DNA from: an uncultured Clostridia bacterium
Lineage (GTDB): Bacteria > Bacillota > Clostridia > TANB77 > CAG-508
DNA: 15,950 nucleotides
NCBI GenBank assembly: GCA_934167435.1
Contig: CAKPKZ010000024.1
Span: 1-15,950, forward strand
Direction: 5' to 3'
The position numbers were made by a program, and so were the translations under genes. Under the pieces are notes generated by a model that searched no databases, had not been told where the DNA came from, and saw nothing but the letters and a program-made list of their open reading frames with translations. Each line of letters begins with the position of its first letter. Positions within the stretch are counted from its first letter, which is position 1. Positions 6,920 to 14,471 of this stretch are shown piece by piece.

Positions 6920-7639
6920 CTATTTAACATTTTGTGCATATTTAAAATTTATTACTCCAGTATATTTAGGAATAGTTATATTATTTTCTTTTTTTAGTTC
7001 AACTCCAAGTCCATAATCATCTTTTAACATATTTACATATCCACCTGGTCTAGTTAGTGCAGCAAGTTGTTCTGGTAATCCTATAGCTTTTATTACAAAT
7101 GGTGCTCCTACTTTTTCTCCGTTTATATCTATTATATTTCCTCCGCATGATATTGCAGTGGTTGGCACCACTCTTTGATCATTTATAGATATAGCTTCTG
7201 CTCCTGCGTTTTTTAATTCATTTATAACACTTAATACATCAATGTCATGAACTATTGCATCACTAATGTTTAATACTGTATTTGAATTCACATTAGGATT
7301 ATCACTAAGTGTTAATATTATACCTGGTCCTGTAACCTCGGACATTCCTAACATTTTGTTGCCTTTTTTTATATCACTTTCTACTTGCTCTAATTCTTTA
7401 TTATTTAATGTAGCTTTTTCTCTTTCTTTTTCAAGCTCTTCTTCTGCCTTTTCTAATTCTTTATATTTATTGTCATACTTTTCCTTATTTTTTAATACTT
7501 CTGCTCTTAATTGGTTTTCTTCATAATTTTGGCTTACTGTTGAGTTGGAATTATTTACCGTTTTTATTTGAAGGCATATTCCAAACGTTAACACTGTACA
7601 CATAAGCCCCAAAACCAAACTTATAACTTTTTTATTCAT
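6920..7639 (-). CDS. DUF881 family protein, copy 1 (YlxW position)
   Basis: This 239-residue protein opens with a short basic end and a membrane segment (residues about 5-25). A strongly charged coiled coil follows (about 45-95, many Glu/Lys heptads), then the DUF881 domain with GMSEVTGPGIILTLSDNPN, GAEAISINDQRVV, APFVIKAIGLPEQLAAL and GGYVNMLK. It is parallel in build to the neighbouring copy and probably arose by tandem duplication long ago, since the pair is conserved across Firmicutes. The ATG follows AAAGGAAAG. It lies 15 bases after divIB in the same unit. The family has no assigned activity; a role at the division site is inferred from context only. Confidence 0.85.
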   Translation of the reverse strand: MNKKVISLVLGLMCTVLTFGICLQIKTVNNSNSTVSQNYEENQLRAEVLKNKEKYDNKYKELEKAEEELEKEREKATLNNKELEQVESDIKKGNKMLGMSEVTGPGIILTLSDNPNVNSNTVLNISDAIVHDIDVLSVINELKNAGAEAISINDQRVVPTTAISCGGNIIDINGEKVGAPFVIKAIGLPEQLAALTRPGGYVNMLKDDYGLGVELKKENNITIPKYTGVINFKYAQNVK

Positions 7640-7654
7640 AAAACTTTCCTTTCT

Positions 7655-8644
7655 TTATACTTTTTCTCTAAAATATGCTTTAAATTTATTGTTAAAATCT
7701 CCATTAACAAATATGTCTCCTTCAATTCCCTTTTCCGCTTCTATAATAGCTTGTACTCTTAACATTTTATTTGTTAAGTTTGTTGCATCTCCTAAATGGA
7801 TGGTTTTTTTATCTGATTCTAAATATAAGTTATATTCGCTTTTATTTGAAATATCAATACTAGTTATGTTTGTATCTAATCCATTTTCTTTTGCACTATC
7901 TATTATTCTTATTACACTTTCTAATCTTTTTAAATCTTCCTGATTTAGCCTATTTCCAGCAACAATCTCTTCCTCTGCAGTAGTAGCTCCTTGAATTACA
8001 GGTAAATTCAATTTGTCTTGCGATATTTCAAGAATATATCCTTGAGTGTTTATATATGCATATCCATTTAAAAATTCTAAACTGTATTTTTTTTCTCTTT
8101 CTTTTACAGAAATCTGTATTTTATTTGGTAATACTCTTTTTATATTAACATCTTCTATGTAAGCATTTGATTTTATATTATTTTGAATGTTTTTCTTAAA
8201 AAATTTAAATATGTTTTGATCTATATTCAGTCCCGAAATACTGATTATTGTGTTTGTATCTATCTGATTATTATTTGTTACTTCTATATATTTTACATTA
8301 AATATTGGTGAAGTTGTTGCAAATATTAATGAGCCTGTAATAACAAGAAGAAGAGTTATAATCTTAATTATTTTTTTTCTTTTCTTCCTTTTTCTTCTTA
8401 TTTTTTCCTCTTTTCTTGATATAACTTTTCTTTTTTGGTTTTCTTTTATTTTATTATTTCTATTAGTCATACCTATTACTGTTTCTGTGTCAAAATCAAA
8501 TGTATTATCTTCTTTTTCTTCATTATATTGCTTTATTCTTTTTTCTCTATTTCTTTGCTCTTTTTTTAGTTTTTTATTTACTTCATTTTCTTCTTGTTCC
8601 ATTAAATAAAAATTATAATCTTCTATATTTTTATTTTTTTTCAT
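7655..8644 (-). CDS. divIB: Cell division protein DivIB/FtsQ
   Basis: This bitopic divisome protein works with DivIC and FtsL to activate septal peptidoglycan synthesis. The 329 residues comprise a long, highly charged cytoplasmic tail (1-90, ending in a KRKKRKK cluster), one membrane segment (about 91-111), and a POTRA domain starting NVKYIEVTNNNQI (about 114-184). An extracytoplasmic beta domain carries VIQGATTAEEEIVAG and the late motif KTIHLGDATNLTNKMLRV. The cytoplasmic tail is much longer than the roughly 25-30 residues of B. subtilis DivIB. The ATG follows AGAGGTG. It heads a unit with the two DUF881 genes and sbp, the order known in Bacillus. Confidence 0.92.
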   Translation of the reverse strand: MKKNKNIEDYNFYLMEQEENEVNKKLKKEQRNREKRIKQYNEEKEDNTFDFDTETVIGMTNRNNKIKENQKRKVISRKEEKIRRKRKKRKKIIKIITLLLVITGSLIFATTSPIFNVKYIEVTNNNQIDTNTIISISGLNIDQNIFKFFKKNIQNNIKSNAYIEDVNIKRVLPNKIQISVKEREKKYSLEFLNGYAYINTQGYILEISQDKLNLPVIQGATTAEEEIVAGNRLNQEDLKRLESVIRIIDSAKENGLDTNITSIDISNKSEYNLYLESDKKTIHLGDATNLTNKMLRVQAIIEAEKGIEGDIFVNGDFNNKFKAYFREKV

Positions 8645-8675
8645 TTTTTCACCTCTTGTCCAATATTTGTTCTTT

Positions 8676-8704
8676 AAAATATGATAGATTTACTATCATA
8701 TTTT
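8676..8704 (-). terminator. Hairpin overlapping the murA stop
   Basis: A perfect 12-bp inverted repeat (AAAATATGATAG at 8676-8687 with CTATCATATTTT at 8693-8704) has a 5-base loop. The murA stop (8696-8698) lies in one arm. Leftward the run of T ends with the stem (TTTTAAAG), so termination may be partial and divIB may be reached by read-through, because no promoter for divIB is evident. Confidence 0.5.
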
Positions 8705-9949
8705 TTCTATTTTTATGTCAGCATTTAGACTTGTTAATTTATTTTCTAGTTTTTCATATCCTCTTAGAATATATCCTATATTTTCTATATTAGTTGTTCC
8801 CTTTGCCATTAGCCCTGCAATTACCATTGCTGCTCCGCCACGTAAGTCTGTTGCGTTTACTGTTGTTCCATATAGCTTTCTTACACCTTTTATTATTGCT
8901 GTTTTCCCTTCAATAGATATTTTTGCCCCCATTCTATTTAATTCTTGTATATATTTATATCTATTTTCAAAAATGTTTTCTATTACTATTGATGTTCCTT
9001 TTGCTGTTGTTAACATAGAAGCAAATATTGATTGCATATCTGTTGGAAATCCTGGATATGGCATTGTTTTTATATCTGTTGCTTTTATTCTTTTTGGTGC
9101 TAATAACTCAATTGCTGTTTTTTCCACTTTTATTTTACAACCAATTTCTTCTAGTTTATTAATAATAGGTGTTATATGTTCTGGATTTAGATTTTTTATT
9201 TTTACATTTCCTTCAGTAGCTACTGTTGCACACAAAAAAGTTCCTGCTTCTATTCTGTCTGGCATAACATTGTAACTTACATCTCTTAATTTTTTTACTC
9301 CTTCTATTTGTATTTGACTAGAGCCTGCACCGTTTATCTTTGCCCCCATTTTATTTAAGAAGTTTTGTAAATCGATTATTTCTGGCTCCATTGCAGCATT
9401 AGTAATTAATGTAGTTCCTTCTCCTAAGCAGCTTGCAAGCATAATATTTTCAGTTGCACCTACACTTGGAAAATCTAGGTCTATTTTTTCGCCTATTATT
9501 TTATCACATATGCAACTAATATTTCCATAGTTTTTTGTAATATTTATTCCTAATTTTTCAAATCCTTTTAAGTGTAAGTCAATTGGCCTAGAACCGATGT
9601 CACATCCTCCTGGATATGAAAATATTGCCTTTTTATACTTTCCAAGCAGACTCCCCGCCAAAATAACAGACGAGCGCATTTGTCTCATTAATTGTTCTGG
9701 AATTTCGAAATTATTTATTTTAGAAGTATCTATTACTATTTTATTGTTTTTCTTCTCTACTTTTCCCCCTAAATTTTTTAAAATTTCAAACATCATTTGA
9801 GTGTCGTGTATGTCTGGAACATTATACAATATTGTTTTTCCTGTATTTAATATGCTTGCTGCCAATATTGGAAGCGATGCATTTTTAGATCCTGATATTT
9901 TTACTTCTCCTTCTAATTTTTTACCTCCTTTTATTATGTACCTTAACAT
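8696..9949 (-). CDS. murA: UDP-N-acetylglucosamine 1-carboxyvinyltransferase MurA
   Basis: MurA catalyses the first committed step of peptidoglycan precursor synthesis: transfer of enolpyruvate from PEP to UDP-GlcNAc in the cytoplasm. The 417-residue protein shows the K22-N23 pair (ISGSKNASLPILAA) and the active-site loop PGGCDIGSRPIDLH with the PEP-adducting Cys116 (Cys115 in E. coli). Presence of the cysteine predicts fosfomycin sensitivity of the enzyme. I chose the ATG at 9947-9949, with AAAGGTGG upstream. An in-frame GTG at 9967 lacks a ribosome binding site and would make that site coding. It is preceded by the proS terminator and ends inside a hairpin. Firmicutes often have two MurA paralogues; which one this is cannot be told. 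Confidence 0.96.
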   Translation of the reverse strand: MLRYIIKGGKKLEGEVKISGSKNASLPILAASILNTGKTILYNVPDIHDTQMMFEILKNLGGKVEKKNNKIVIDTSKINNFEIPEQLMRQMRSSVILAGSLLGKYKKAIFSYPGGCDIGSRPIDLHLKGFEKLGINITKNYGNISCICDKIIGEKIDLDFPSVGATENIMLASCLGEGTTLITNAAMEPEIIDLQNFLNKMGAKINGAGSSQIQIEGVKKLRDVSYNVMPDRIEAGTFLCATVATEGNVKIKNLNPEHITPIINKLEEIGCKIKVEKTAIELLAPKRIKATDIKTMPYPGFPTDMQSIFASMLTTAKGTSIVIENIFENRYKYIQELNRMGAKISIEGKTAIIKGVRKLYGTTVNATDLRGGAAMVIAGLMAKGTTNIENIGYILRGYEKLENKLTSLNADIKIEKI

Positions 9950-9984
9950 CTCTTTACCACCTTTCACGTTTTATTTTGCTATAT

Positions 9985-10012
9985 ATTATGTTTTCTTTAC
10001 GTAAAAAGTGAA
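9985..10012 (-). promoter_or_regulatory. Possible murA promoter
   Basis: On the minus strand CATAAT (9985-9990) lies 16 bases from TTCACT (10007-10012), between the proS terminator and the murA ribosome binding site. Both boxes are imperfect, and a -10 at TAATAT two bases along is an alternative. Confidence 0.35.
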
Positions 10013-10018
10013 TATTTA

Positions 10019-10053
10019 TAAAAAAGCATTAGGCTTTTTTAAAGTCTAATGCC
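10019..10053 (-). terminator. Terminator after proS
   Basis: Read leftward, GGCATTAG and CTAATGC form the base of a long hairpin (10026-10032 with 10046-10052), extended by inner C-G and T-A pairs and followed by TTTTTTAT. It starts 6 bases beyond the proS stop and is the most conventional intrinsic terminator in the window. Confidence 0.85.
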
Positions 10054-10058
10054 TTTTA

Positions 10059-11342
10059 TTATTTACTAAATTTCTTTATTAATTCATCTATTGTAAGAGA
10101 TTGTTTTTCACCTTTTTTGTTATCTTCTAGTTCTATAACTTCTCCTTCTTGCTTATCTCCAATAACAATTAAATATGGTGTTCCTAATATTTTTGAGTCC
10201 TTTATTTTTGCACCTATTGTAAGATTTTCTCTATCATCTATAATGCAACTAATTCCGCTATTATTTAATTTTAAATACACACTATTTGCAAATTTCATTT
10301 TTTCTTCATTTTCTACTTTTGGAATAATTTGAATTTTGTATGGAGCAATATTTTCTGGTAATACAAATCCACATGGCCCCCATTTTTCATCATTTATTAA
10401 GCAATATTCATATAAAGCTGCAACAGTTCTACTAACCCCTATTCCATAGCATCCCATATAATATAATGATTCTTTTCCATCTTTATTTATGTATTTTCCA
10501 TTCATCATTTCAGAATATCTTGTACCTAATTGGAATATATGTCCTAATTCCATAGTTCTAATTTCTTTTAAATTTGATATGTCTTCTATTCCATATTCAT
10601 TTTTTAAATATTCTTTATAGTCATCTCTTTCTAGTATTTCTGTATTTAAACCAATTCCTGTATTTTCGTCATATAAAATCTTATCTTCACCTTGACTTGA
10701 AATTAGCATAAATTCTTCAGATTTTTTTCCTCCCATTGCTCCATTGTCAGCAACAATTGGAATTACTGGTAATCCTATTTTTTCAAAGATTTCTAAAAAT
10801 GCTTTTCTTACATTTTCGTATGAACAAGCCATTTTTTCGCTATCAATATCAAAGCTATATGCGTCAAGCATTGGAAAAGATTTGCCTCTTAATAAATATC
10901 CTCTTGTTCTTATTTCGTTTCTGTATTTTTCTCCTATTTGATAAAATGTTGCTGGCAATGTTTTATAAGATTTTAGCTTTTCTCTTGCAAATTCTAACAT
11001 TGCTTCTTCCCCAGTTGGTGCTAAACAAAATATTCCTTTATTAGATTCTGTAATTAACATTGTTCCATCATTTACATATGTATCATATCTTCCTGAATTT
11101 TTCCATATTGTATCTGGTTGCAAAGTTGGAAGCAGTACTTCTATACATCCATGCTCATTTAATGTTTCTTGTATTATTTTTTCTATTTTTCTTCTTACTA
11201 ATAATGGTACGTTATTGTAACCAAATATTCCAGCTCCATATTGTACTAATTGACCTGTTTGTAATAATATGCTTTGTCCTGGGTACATTTTATCTATATT
11301 ATTTAATTTTGTGGTTCCCATACCTGTTTGTGATAATTTCAT
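10059..11342 (-). CDS. proS: Proline--tRNA ligase lacking the INS editing domain
   Basis: This class II synthetase charges tRNA(Pro). Motif 2 is in RNEIRTRGYLLRGKSFPMLD (142-160), and motif 3 in MGCYGIGVSRTVAAL (296-310). The anticodon-binding domain fills about 330-427. The bacterial-type enzyme has about 570 residues with a 180-residue INS editing insert between motifs 2 and 3. Here only a short linker (about 220-265) stands in its place, giving 427 residues. Such INS-less forms are known (for example in alphaproteobacteria), so this is not a truncation. Several usually constant positions differ: CLAPTGEE for PTHEE, and FPMLDAYSF for F-MKDAYSF. It may be the sole ProRS or a second copy. The ATG has GAAGGA upstream, and scpB precedes it by 25 bases. 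Confidence 0.9.
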   Translation of the reverse strand: MKLSQTGMGTTKLNNIDKMYPGQSILLQTGQLVQYGAGIFGYNNVPLLVRRKIEKIIQETLNEHGCIEVLLPTLQPDTIWKNSGRYDTYVNDGTMLITESNKGIFCLAPTGEEAMLEFAREKLKSYKTLPATFYQIGEKYRNEIRTRGYLLRGKSFPMLDAYSFDIDSEKMACSYENVRKAFLEIFEKIGLPVIPIVADNGAMGGKKSEEFMLISSQGEDKILYDENTGIGLNTEILERDDYKEYLKNEYGIEDISNLKEIRTMELGHIFQLGTRYSEMMNGKYINKDGKESLYYMGCYGIGVSRTVAALYEYCLINDEKWGPCGFVLPENIAPYKIQIIPKVENEEKMKFANSVYLKLNNSGISCIIDDRENLTIGAKIKDSKILGTPYLIVIGDKQEGEVIELEDNKKGEKQSLTIDELIKKFSK

Positions 11343-11367
11343 TTTAATTCCTTCTTTCTTTTATTTG

Positions 11368-11991
11368 TTAGTCATTTTTAATTTCTTTTTCTTCTTCCCT
11401 TTCGGGCATTGGAGCCTCTTGTTTTCCTTCTTTTTGCTCAACTATTTCATCAATTACAATTTGTCTATTCTCATCTAATTTATACTTAGGTAATTCTGGC
11501 AGATCTTCTAAAGATGTATAACCAAACATTTTTAAAAATTCGTTTGATGTTTTATATGACATTGGTTTACCTGGTGCATCTACCTTCCCAGCCTCATTTA
11601 TTAATCCATATTCTAATAATTTGTATATACAACCATCCACATTTACTCCTCTAATTGTTTCTATTTCAGCTCTTGTAATACGTGGATTATATGCTATTAT
11701 TGATAATGTTTCTAAGGCCGCATTTGATAAATTAGGCTTAGACCTTTTGTCTATTATTGGATATACATATTCGTATAATTCTTTTTTAGTACATAATTGA
11801 TATGCTTCATTTACTTTTATTATATCTATTCCTCTAGAATTTGTTTGATATTCTTCTTGCATTTGTTTTATTATATTTTCAATTTCTTCTTTAGAAATTT
11901 CTAAACTCATTACCAATTCATTTACTGTAACTTCTCTTCCAGCTGCAAAAAGAATTGCTTCTATTATTGATTTTATTTTTTCTATTTCCAT
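11368..11991 (-). CDS. scpB: Segregation and condensation protein ScpB
   Basis: ScpB is the winged-helix kleisin-associated subunit of the SMC-ScpA-ScpB condensin, which compacts and segregates chromosomes. The 207 residues show the family pattern: IKSIIEAILFAAGREVTVNE at the start, then SNAALETLSIIAYNPRITRAE with GVNVDGCIYKLLEYGLI, and GKPMSYKTSNEFLKMFG. The acidic, disordered tail is also usual. scpA, which commonly sits directly upstream, is absent here; the strand switch lies there instead. The ATG follows GTAGGAAA. A consensus promoter with an extended -10 lies about 37-65 bases upstream, so scpB-proS probably form one unit. Confidence 0.93.
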   Translation of the reverse strand: MEIEKIKSIIEAILFAAGREVTVNELVMSLEISKEEIENIIKQMQEEYQTNSRGIDIIKVNEAYQLCTKKELYEYVYPIIDKRSKPNLSNAALETLSIIAYNPRITRAEIETIRGVNVDGCIYKLLEYGLINEAGKVDAPGKPMSYKTSNEFLKMFGYTSLEDLPELPKYKLDENRQIVIDEIVEQKEGKQEAPMPEREEEKEIKND

Positions 11992-12027
11992 AAATTTTTC
12001 CTACTTATCTATAATTTTATTTACATT

Positions 12028-12056
12028 ATTATCACACGAATTTAGCATAATGTCAA
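12028..12056 (-). promoter_or_regulatory. Promoter of scpB-proS
   Basis: On the minus strand TTGACA (12051-12056) is followed after 17 bases by GATAAT (12028-12033), preceded by TG for an extended -10. It faces away from the rightward promoter whose -35 box begins at 12073. Confidence 0.75.
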
Positions 12057-12072
12057 TAATTTGATTTTATTC

Positions 12073-12101
12073 TTGCACTTTCTATTTTTATATGCTAATA
12101 T
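12073..12101 (+). promoter_or_regulatory. Promoter of the 58-residue gene
   Basis: TTGCAC (12073-12078) is followed after 17 bases by TAATAT (12096-12101), with TG one base ahead of it (extended -10). The octamer TATGCTAA (12091-12098) overlaps the -10 and is repeated, inverted, in the spacer of the divergent scpB promoter (12042-12049). Confidence 0.65.
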
Positions 12102-12130
12102 AATAAAAAGTTTTAAAGGAGGATTATTTT

Positions 12131-12307
12131 ATGAATAAAGATAAAAAAAATTTAGAAGTTGTAACAGGCGATGGTTCAACACTTAATATATCCCCAGTAT
12201 ATGATCACATTTCAGCTGAAAAGCCTAAAATGAATGATAAAAAACCTAAAAATATAATAATACCTAAAATAAAAACTAAAGATAAGAAAAATAAAGAAGA
12301 AGACTAA
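12131..12307 (+). CDS. Small lysine-rich protein of unknown function
   Basis: This 58-codon gene has an excellent ribosome binding site (AAAGGAGG, 8 bases before ATG), its own promoter and a terminator, so it is very likely expressed. The product is hydrophilic, with no membrane segment. It has a more ordered middle (LEVVTGDGSTLNISPVYDHI, residues 8-27) and a lysine-rich, probably disordered tail of short K-P and K-K-N runs ending EED. I do not recognise the family. The charge suggests binding to nucleic acid or an acidic partner, but this is only a guess. It stands alone between the divergent scpB promoter and the pyruvate oxidoreductase operon, and the terminator hairpin is formed by its last codons. 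Confidence 0.8.
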   Translation: MNKDKKNLEVVTGDGSTLNISPVYDHISAEKPKMNDKKPKNIIIPKIKTKDKKNKEED

Positions 12308-12325
12308 ATATCTTCTTCTTTTATT
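12293..12325 (+). terminator. Terminator overlapping the end of the 58-residue gene
   Basis: AAAGAAGAAGA (12293-12303) pairs perfectly with TCTTCTTCTTT (12311-12321) around a 7-base loop that contains the TAA stop (12305-12307). TTTTATT follows. The promoter of the next operon begins within the tail. Confidence 0.75.
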
Positions 12326-12352
12326 GACATTACTAAATTTTAAGAATATACT
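12324..12352 (+). promoter_or_regulatory. Promoter of the pyruvate oxidoreductase operon
   Basis: TTGACA (12324-12329) and TATACT (12347-12352) are separated by 17 bases, 32 bases before the first gene's ATG, which has AAAGGAGG. The -35 box lies in the T-run of the preceding terminator. Confidence 0.8.
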
Positions 12353-12384
12353 TAGCTTATATTTTATAAAGGAGGCAAATTTTA

Positions 12385-12963
12385 ATGAATAACTTAATTG
12401 AGATTAGATGGCATGGTAGAGGTGGCCAAGGTGCAAAAACGGCATCACTTTTACTTGCAGATGCAGCTTTCAATACAGGAAAATACATTCAAGGCTTTCC
12501 AGAATATGGGCCAGAAAGAATGGGCGCTCCTATTACTGCATATAACAGAATAAGTGATACTCCTATTACTATTCACACTAATATTTATGAACCAGATTAT
12601 GTTGTAGTTGTTGATGATACTCTATTAGAATCTGTTGATGTTACATCAGGTCTTAAAGAAACCGGAGCAATTGTTATTAATACTACAAAATCTGAAGATT
12701 ATTTAAAAAAGGTTTTAAAAGGATATAAAGGAAGTATTTATACAATTGATGCTAGAAAAGTTTCTTTAAAAACTTTAGGTAAATATTTTCCTAATACACC
12801 AATGCTTGCTGCAATTGTTAAAGTAAGCAATATAATGTCAGAAAAAGATTTTATTACAGATATGGAAGGTTCTTTTAAACACAAATTTGCTAAAAAACCA
12901 GAAGTTATTGAGGGAAATATGAATGCCTTAAAATTAGCTTTAACAGAAGTTAAGAAGATATAG
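12385..12963 (+). CDS. porC: Pyruvate:ferredoxin oxidoreductase, gamma subunit
   Basis: This is the gamma subunit of a four-subunit 2-oxoacid:ferredoxin oxidoreductase. The complex decarboxylates pyruvate, binds the acyl group to CoA and reduces ferredoxin in the cytoplasm. At 192 residues it has the normal length. It begins with the CoA-region motif EIRWHGRGGQGAKTAS, then FPEYGPERMGAPITAYNRIS, which is characteristic of the gamma domain. NTPMLAAIVKVSNIM lies in the C-terminal part. It is first in a tight gamma-delta-alpha-beta operon, the gene order of the Thermotoga and archaeal enzymes. Substrate is assigned from alpha and beta, since gamma alone does not discriminate between pyruvate and branched-chain 2-oxoacids. 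Confidence 0.9.
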   Translation: MNNLIEIRWHGRGGQGAKTASLLLADAAFNTGKYIQGFPEYGPERMGAPITAYNRISDTPITIHTNIYEPDYVVVVDDTLLESVDVTSGLKETGAIVINTTKSEDYLKKVLKGYKGSIYTIDARKVSLKTLGKYFPNTPMLAAIVKVSNIMSEKDFITDMEGSFKHKFAKKPEVIEGNMNALKLALTEVKKI

Positions 12964-12977
12964 AAAGGATGTAAATT

Positions 12978-13280
12978 ATGTCAGATATAAATACCAAAAC
13001 ACCTATGGAAGATTTAACTATAGGTGGAAATATATACGAAGCTGGAAATGCAAAAGAATTTAAAACTGGCGATTGGAGAAGTATGAAACCTATATACATA
13101 GAAGAAAAATGTAAACAATGTGGCCTTTGCTTCCCTGTTTGCCCTGAAAATGCTATTCCGGTAGAAAAGGGATCTTTAAAAAGATTAGATTTTAACTTTG
13201 ACTATTGTAAAGGATGTGGCGTATGTGCAAAAGTTTGTCCTTTCAATGCAATAATAATGAAGGAAGAAGGTGAAAAATAA
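12978..13280 (+). CDS. porD: Pyruvate:ferredoxin oxidoreductase, delta (ferredoxin-like) subunit
   Basis: This 100-residue protein carries the two [4Fe-4S] clusters that pass electrons from the catalytic site to ferredoxin. Both cluster motifs are intact: Cys45, 48, 51, 55 (CKQCGLCFPVCP) and Cys77, 80, 83, 87 (CKGCGVCAKVCP). The N-terminal stretch with KTGDWRSMKPIYIEEKC is usual for the delta subunit and distinguishes it from free ferredoxins. The start follows GAAAGGATG at a normal distance, 14 bases after the gamma stop. Its TAA overlaps the ATG of alpha by one base, so the two are translationally coupled. Confidence 0.93.
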   Translation: MSDINTKTPMEDLTIGGNIYEAGNAKEFKTGDWRSMKPIYIEEKCKQCGLCFPVCPENAIPVEKGSLKRLDFNFDYCKGCGVCAKVCPFNAIIMKEEGEK

Positions 13281-14470
13281 TGAGTATTCGTGAAAGATTA
13301 AGTGGTAATGAAGCCGTTGCTACTGCCATGAAACAAATAAATCCAGATGTTGTTGCAGCATTTCCTATAACTCCTTCTACAGAAATACCTCAATATTTTT
13401 CAACCTTTGTAGCAAATGGTTCTGTCGATACTGAATTTGTAGCTGTTGAAAGTGAACATAGTGCTATGAGTGCTTGTATTGGAGCAGAAGCAGCCGGTGC
13501 AAGAGCAATGACTGCTACTTCTGCCAATGGCTTATCCTTAATGTGGGAAATGATTTACATAGCATCTAGCTTACGTTTACCTATAGTTTTAAATTTAGTA
13601 AATAGAGCTGTTTCTGGTCCACTAAATATACATTGTGACCATTCCGATGCAATGGGAGTTAGAGATTCTGGTTGGATAATGTTATTTTCAGAAAACAACC
13701 AAGAAGCTTACGACAATACATTAATGGCTAATAGAATTGCAGAAAATGAGAATGTACAATTACCTATAATGGTTTGCCAAGACGGTTTTATTACTTCACA
13801 TGCAATTGAAAACATTCAATTAGAAAATGATGAAGAAGTAAAGAACTTTGTTGGAAAGTACACTCCTAAGCATTATTTATTAAATAGTAATGAGCCTATT
13901 GCTGTAGGTCCATTAGATTTACAAGCATATTTATTTGAACACAAAGCCCAACAAAGTAATGCCATGAAAGCTGCAAAAAAAGTTATTCTTGACGTTGCAA
14001 AAGATTTTGAAACTTGGACTGGAAGAAAATATGGTTTATTTGAAGAATATAAATTAGACGATGCAGAAATTGCAATAGTTTGTATGAATTCAACTGCAGG
14101 AACTACAAAATTCGTTGTTGATAATCTAAGACAAAAAGGCATTAAAGCTGGCCTATTAAAAATAAGAGTATATAGACCTTTTCCAGGTAAAGAAATATCA
14201 GATGCTTTATCTAATTTAAAAGCTATTGCTGTTTTAGATAAGTCAGACTCTCTAAATGCAATTGGTGGAGCTTTATTTGAAGATGTTTCCTCAAGTATGT
14301 ATGTAAATAACAAAAATGTTCCAATGTGTAATTATATATATGGAATTGGTGGAAGAGATACAACAACAACTGATATTGAGTCAGTTTATAATGATCTATT
14401 AGAAATTGTAAAAAATGGAAAAATAGAAAATCCTTATAGATATTTAGGCTTAAGAAAGGAGGAAAATTAG
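13280..14470 (+). CDS. porA: Pyruvate:ferredoxin oxidoreductase, alpha subunit
   Basis: The alpha subunit forms half of the TPP-binding site. Its 396 residues start with the pyrimidine-binding domain: AAFPITPSTEIPQYFSTF, then FVAVESEHSAMSACIGAEAA. The stretch LVNRAVSGPLNIHCDHSDAM with GVRDSGWIMLFSENNQEAYD is typical of pyruvate rather than 2-oxoglutarate enzymes. A second domain begins near AEIAIVCMNSTAGTTKFVVD, and KIRVYRPFPGKEI is conserved. The length is usual for separate-subunit PorA (about 390). It overlaps delta by one base, and AAGGTG in the end of delta serves as ribosome binding site. Many Clostridium species use a single-chain enzyme of about 1170 residues instead. Confidence 0.94.
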   Translation: MSIRERLSGNEAVATAMKQINPDVVAAFPITPSTEIPQYFSTFVANGSVDTEFVAVESEHSAMSACIGAEAAGARAMTATSANGLSLMWEMIYIASSLRLPIVLNLVNRAVSGPLNIHCDHSDAMGVRDSGWIMLFSENNQEAYDNTLMANRIAENENVQLPIMVCQDGFITSHAIENIQLENDEEVKNFVGKYTPKHYLLNSNEPIAVGPLDLQAYLFEHKAQQSNAMKAAKKVILDVAKDFETWTGRKYGLFEEYKLDDAEIAIVCMNSTAGTTKFVVDNLRQKGIKAGLLKIRVYRPFPGKEISDALSNLKAIAVLDKSDSLNAIGGALFEDVSSSMYVNNKNVPMCNYIYGIGGRDTTTTDIESVYNDLLEIVKNGKIENPYRYLGLRKEEN

Positions 14471-14471
14471 T

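Noticed and set aside
6210..7639. The two DUF881 genes as a recent duplication or assembly artefact.
   Set aside because: They share motifs but differ widely at residue level, and a DUF881 pair at this place is a known feature of Firmicute division clusters.
9950..9967. GTG start for murA giving 423 residues.
   Set aside because: It has no ribosome binding site upstream, and the extra codons contain AAAGGTGG, which serves the ATG at 9949.
10059..11342. proS as a pseudogene because it is about 140 residues shorter than the common bacterial enzyme.
   Set aside because: The missing part is the INS domain only; N-terminus, motifs 2 and 3 and the anticodon domain are intact, as in known INS-less enzymes.
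13873..14313. A 146-codon leftward reading frame opposite porA.
   Set aside because: It is antisense to conserved coding sequence and has no recognisable domain or start signal.
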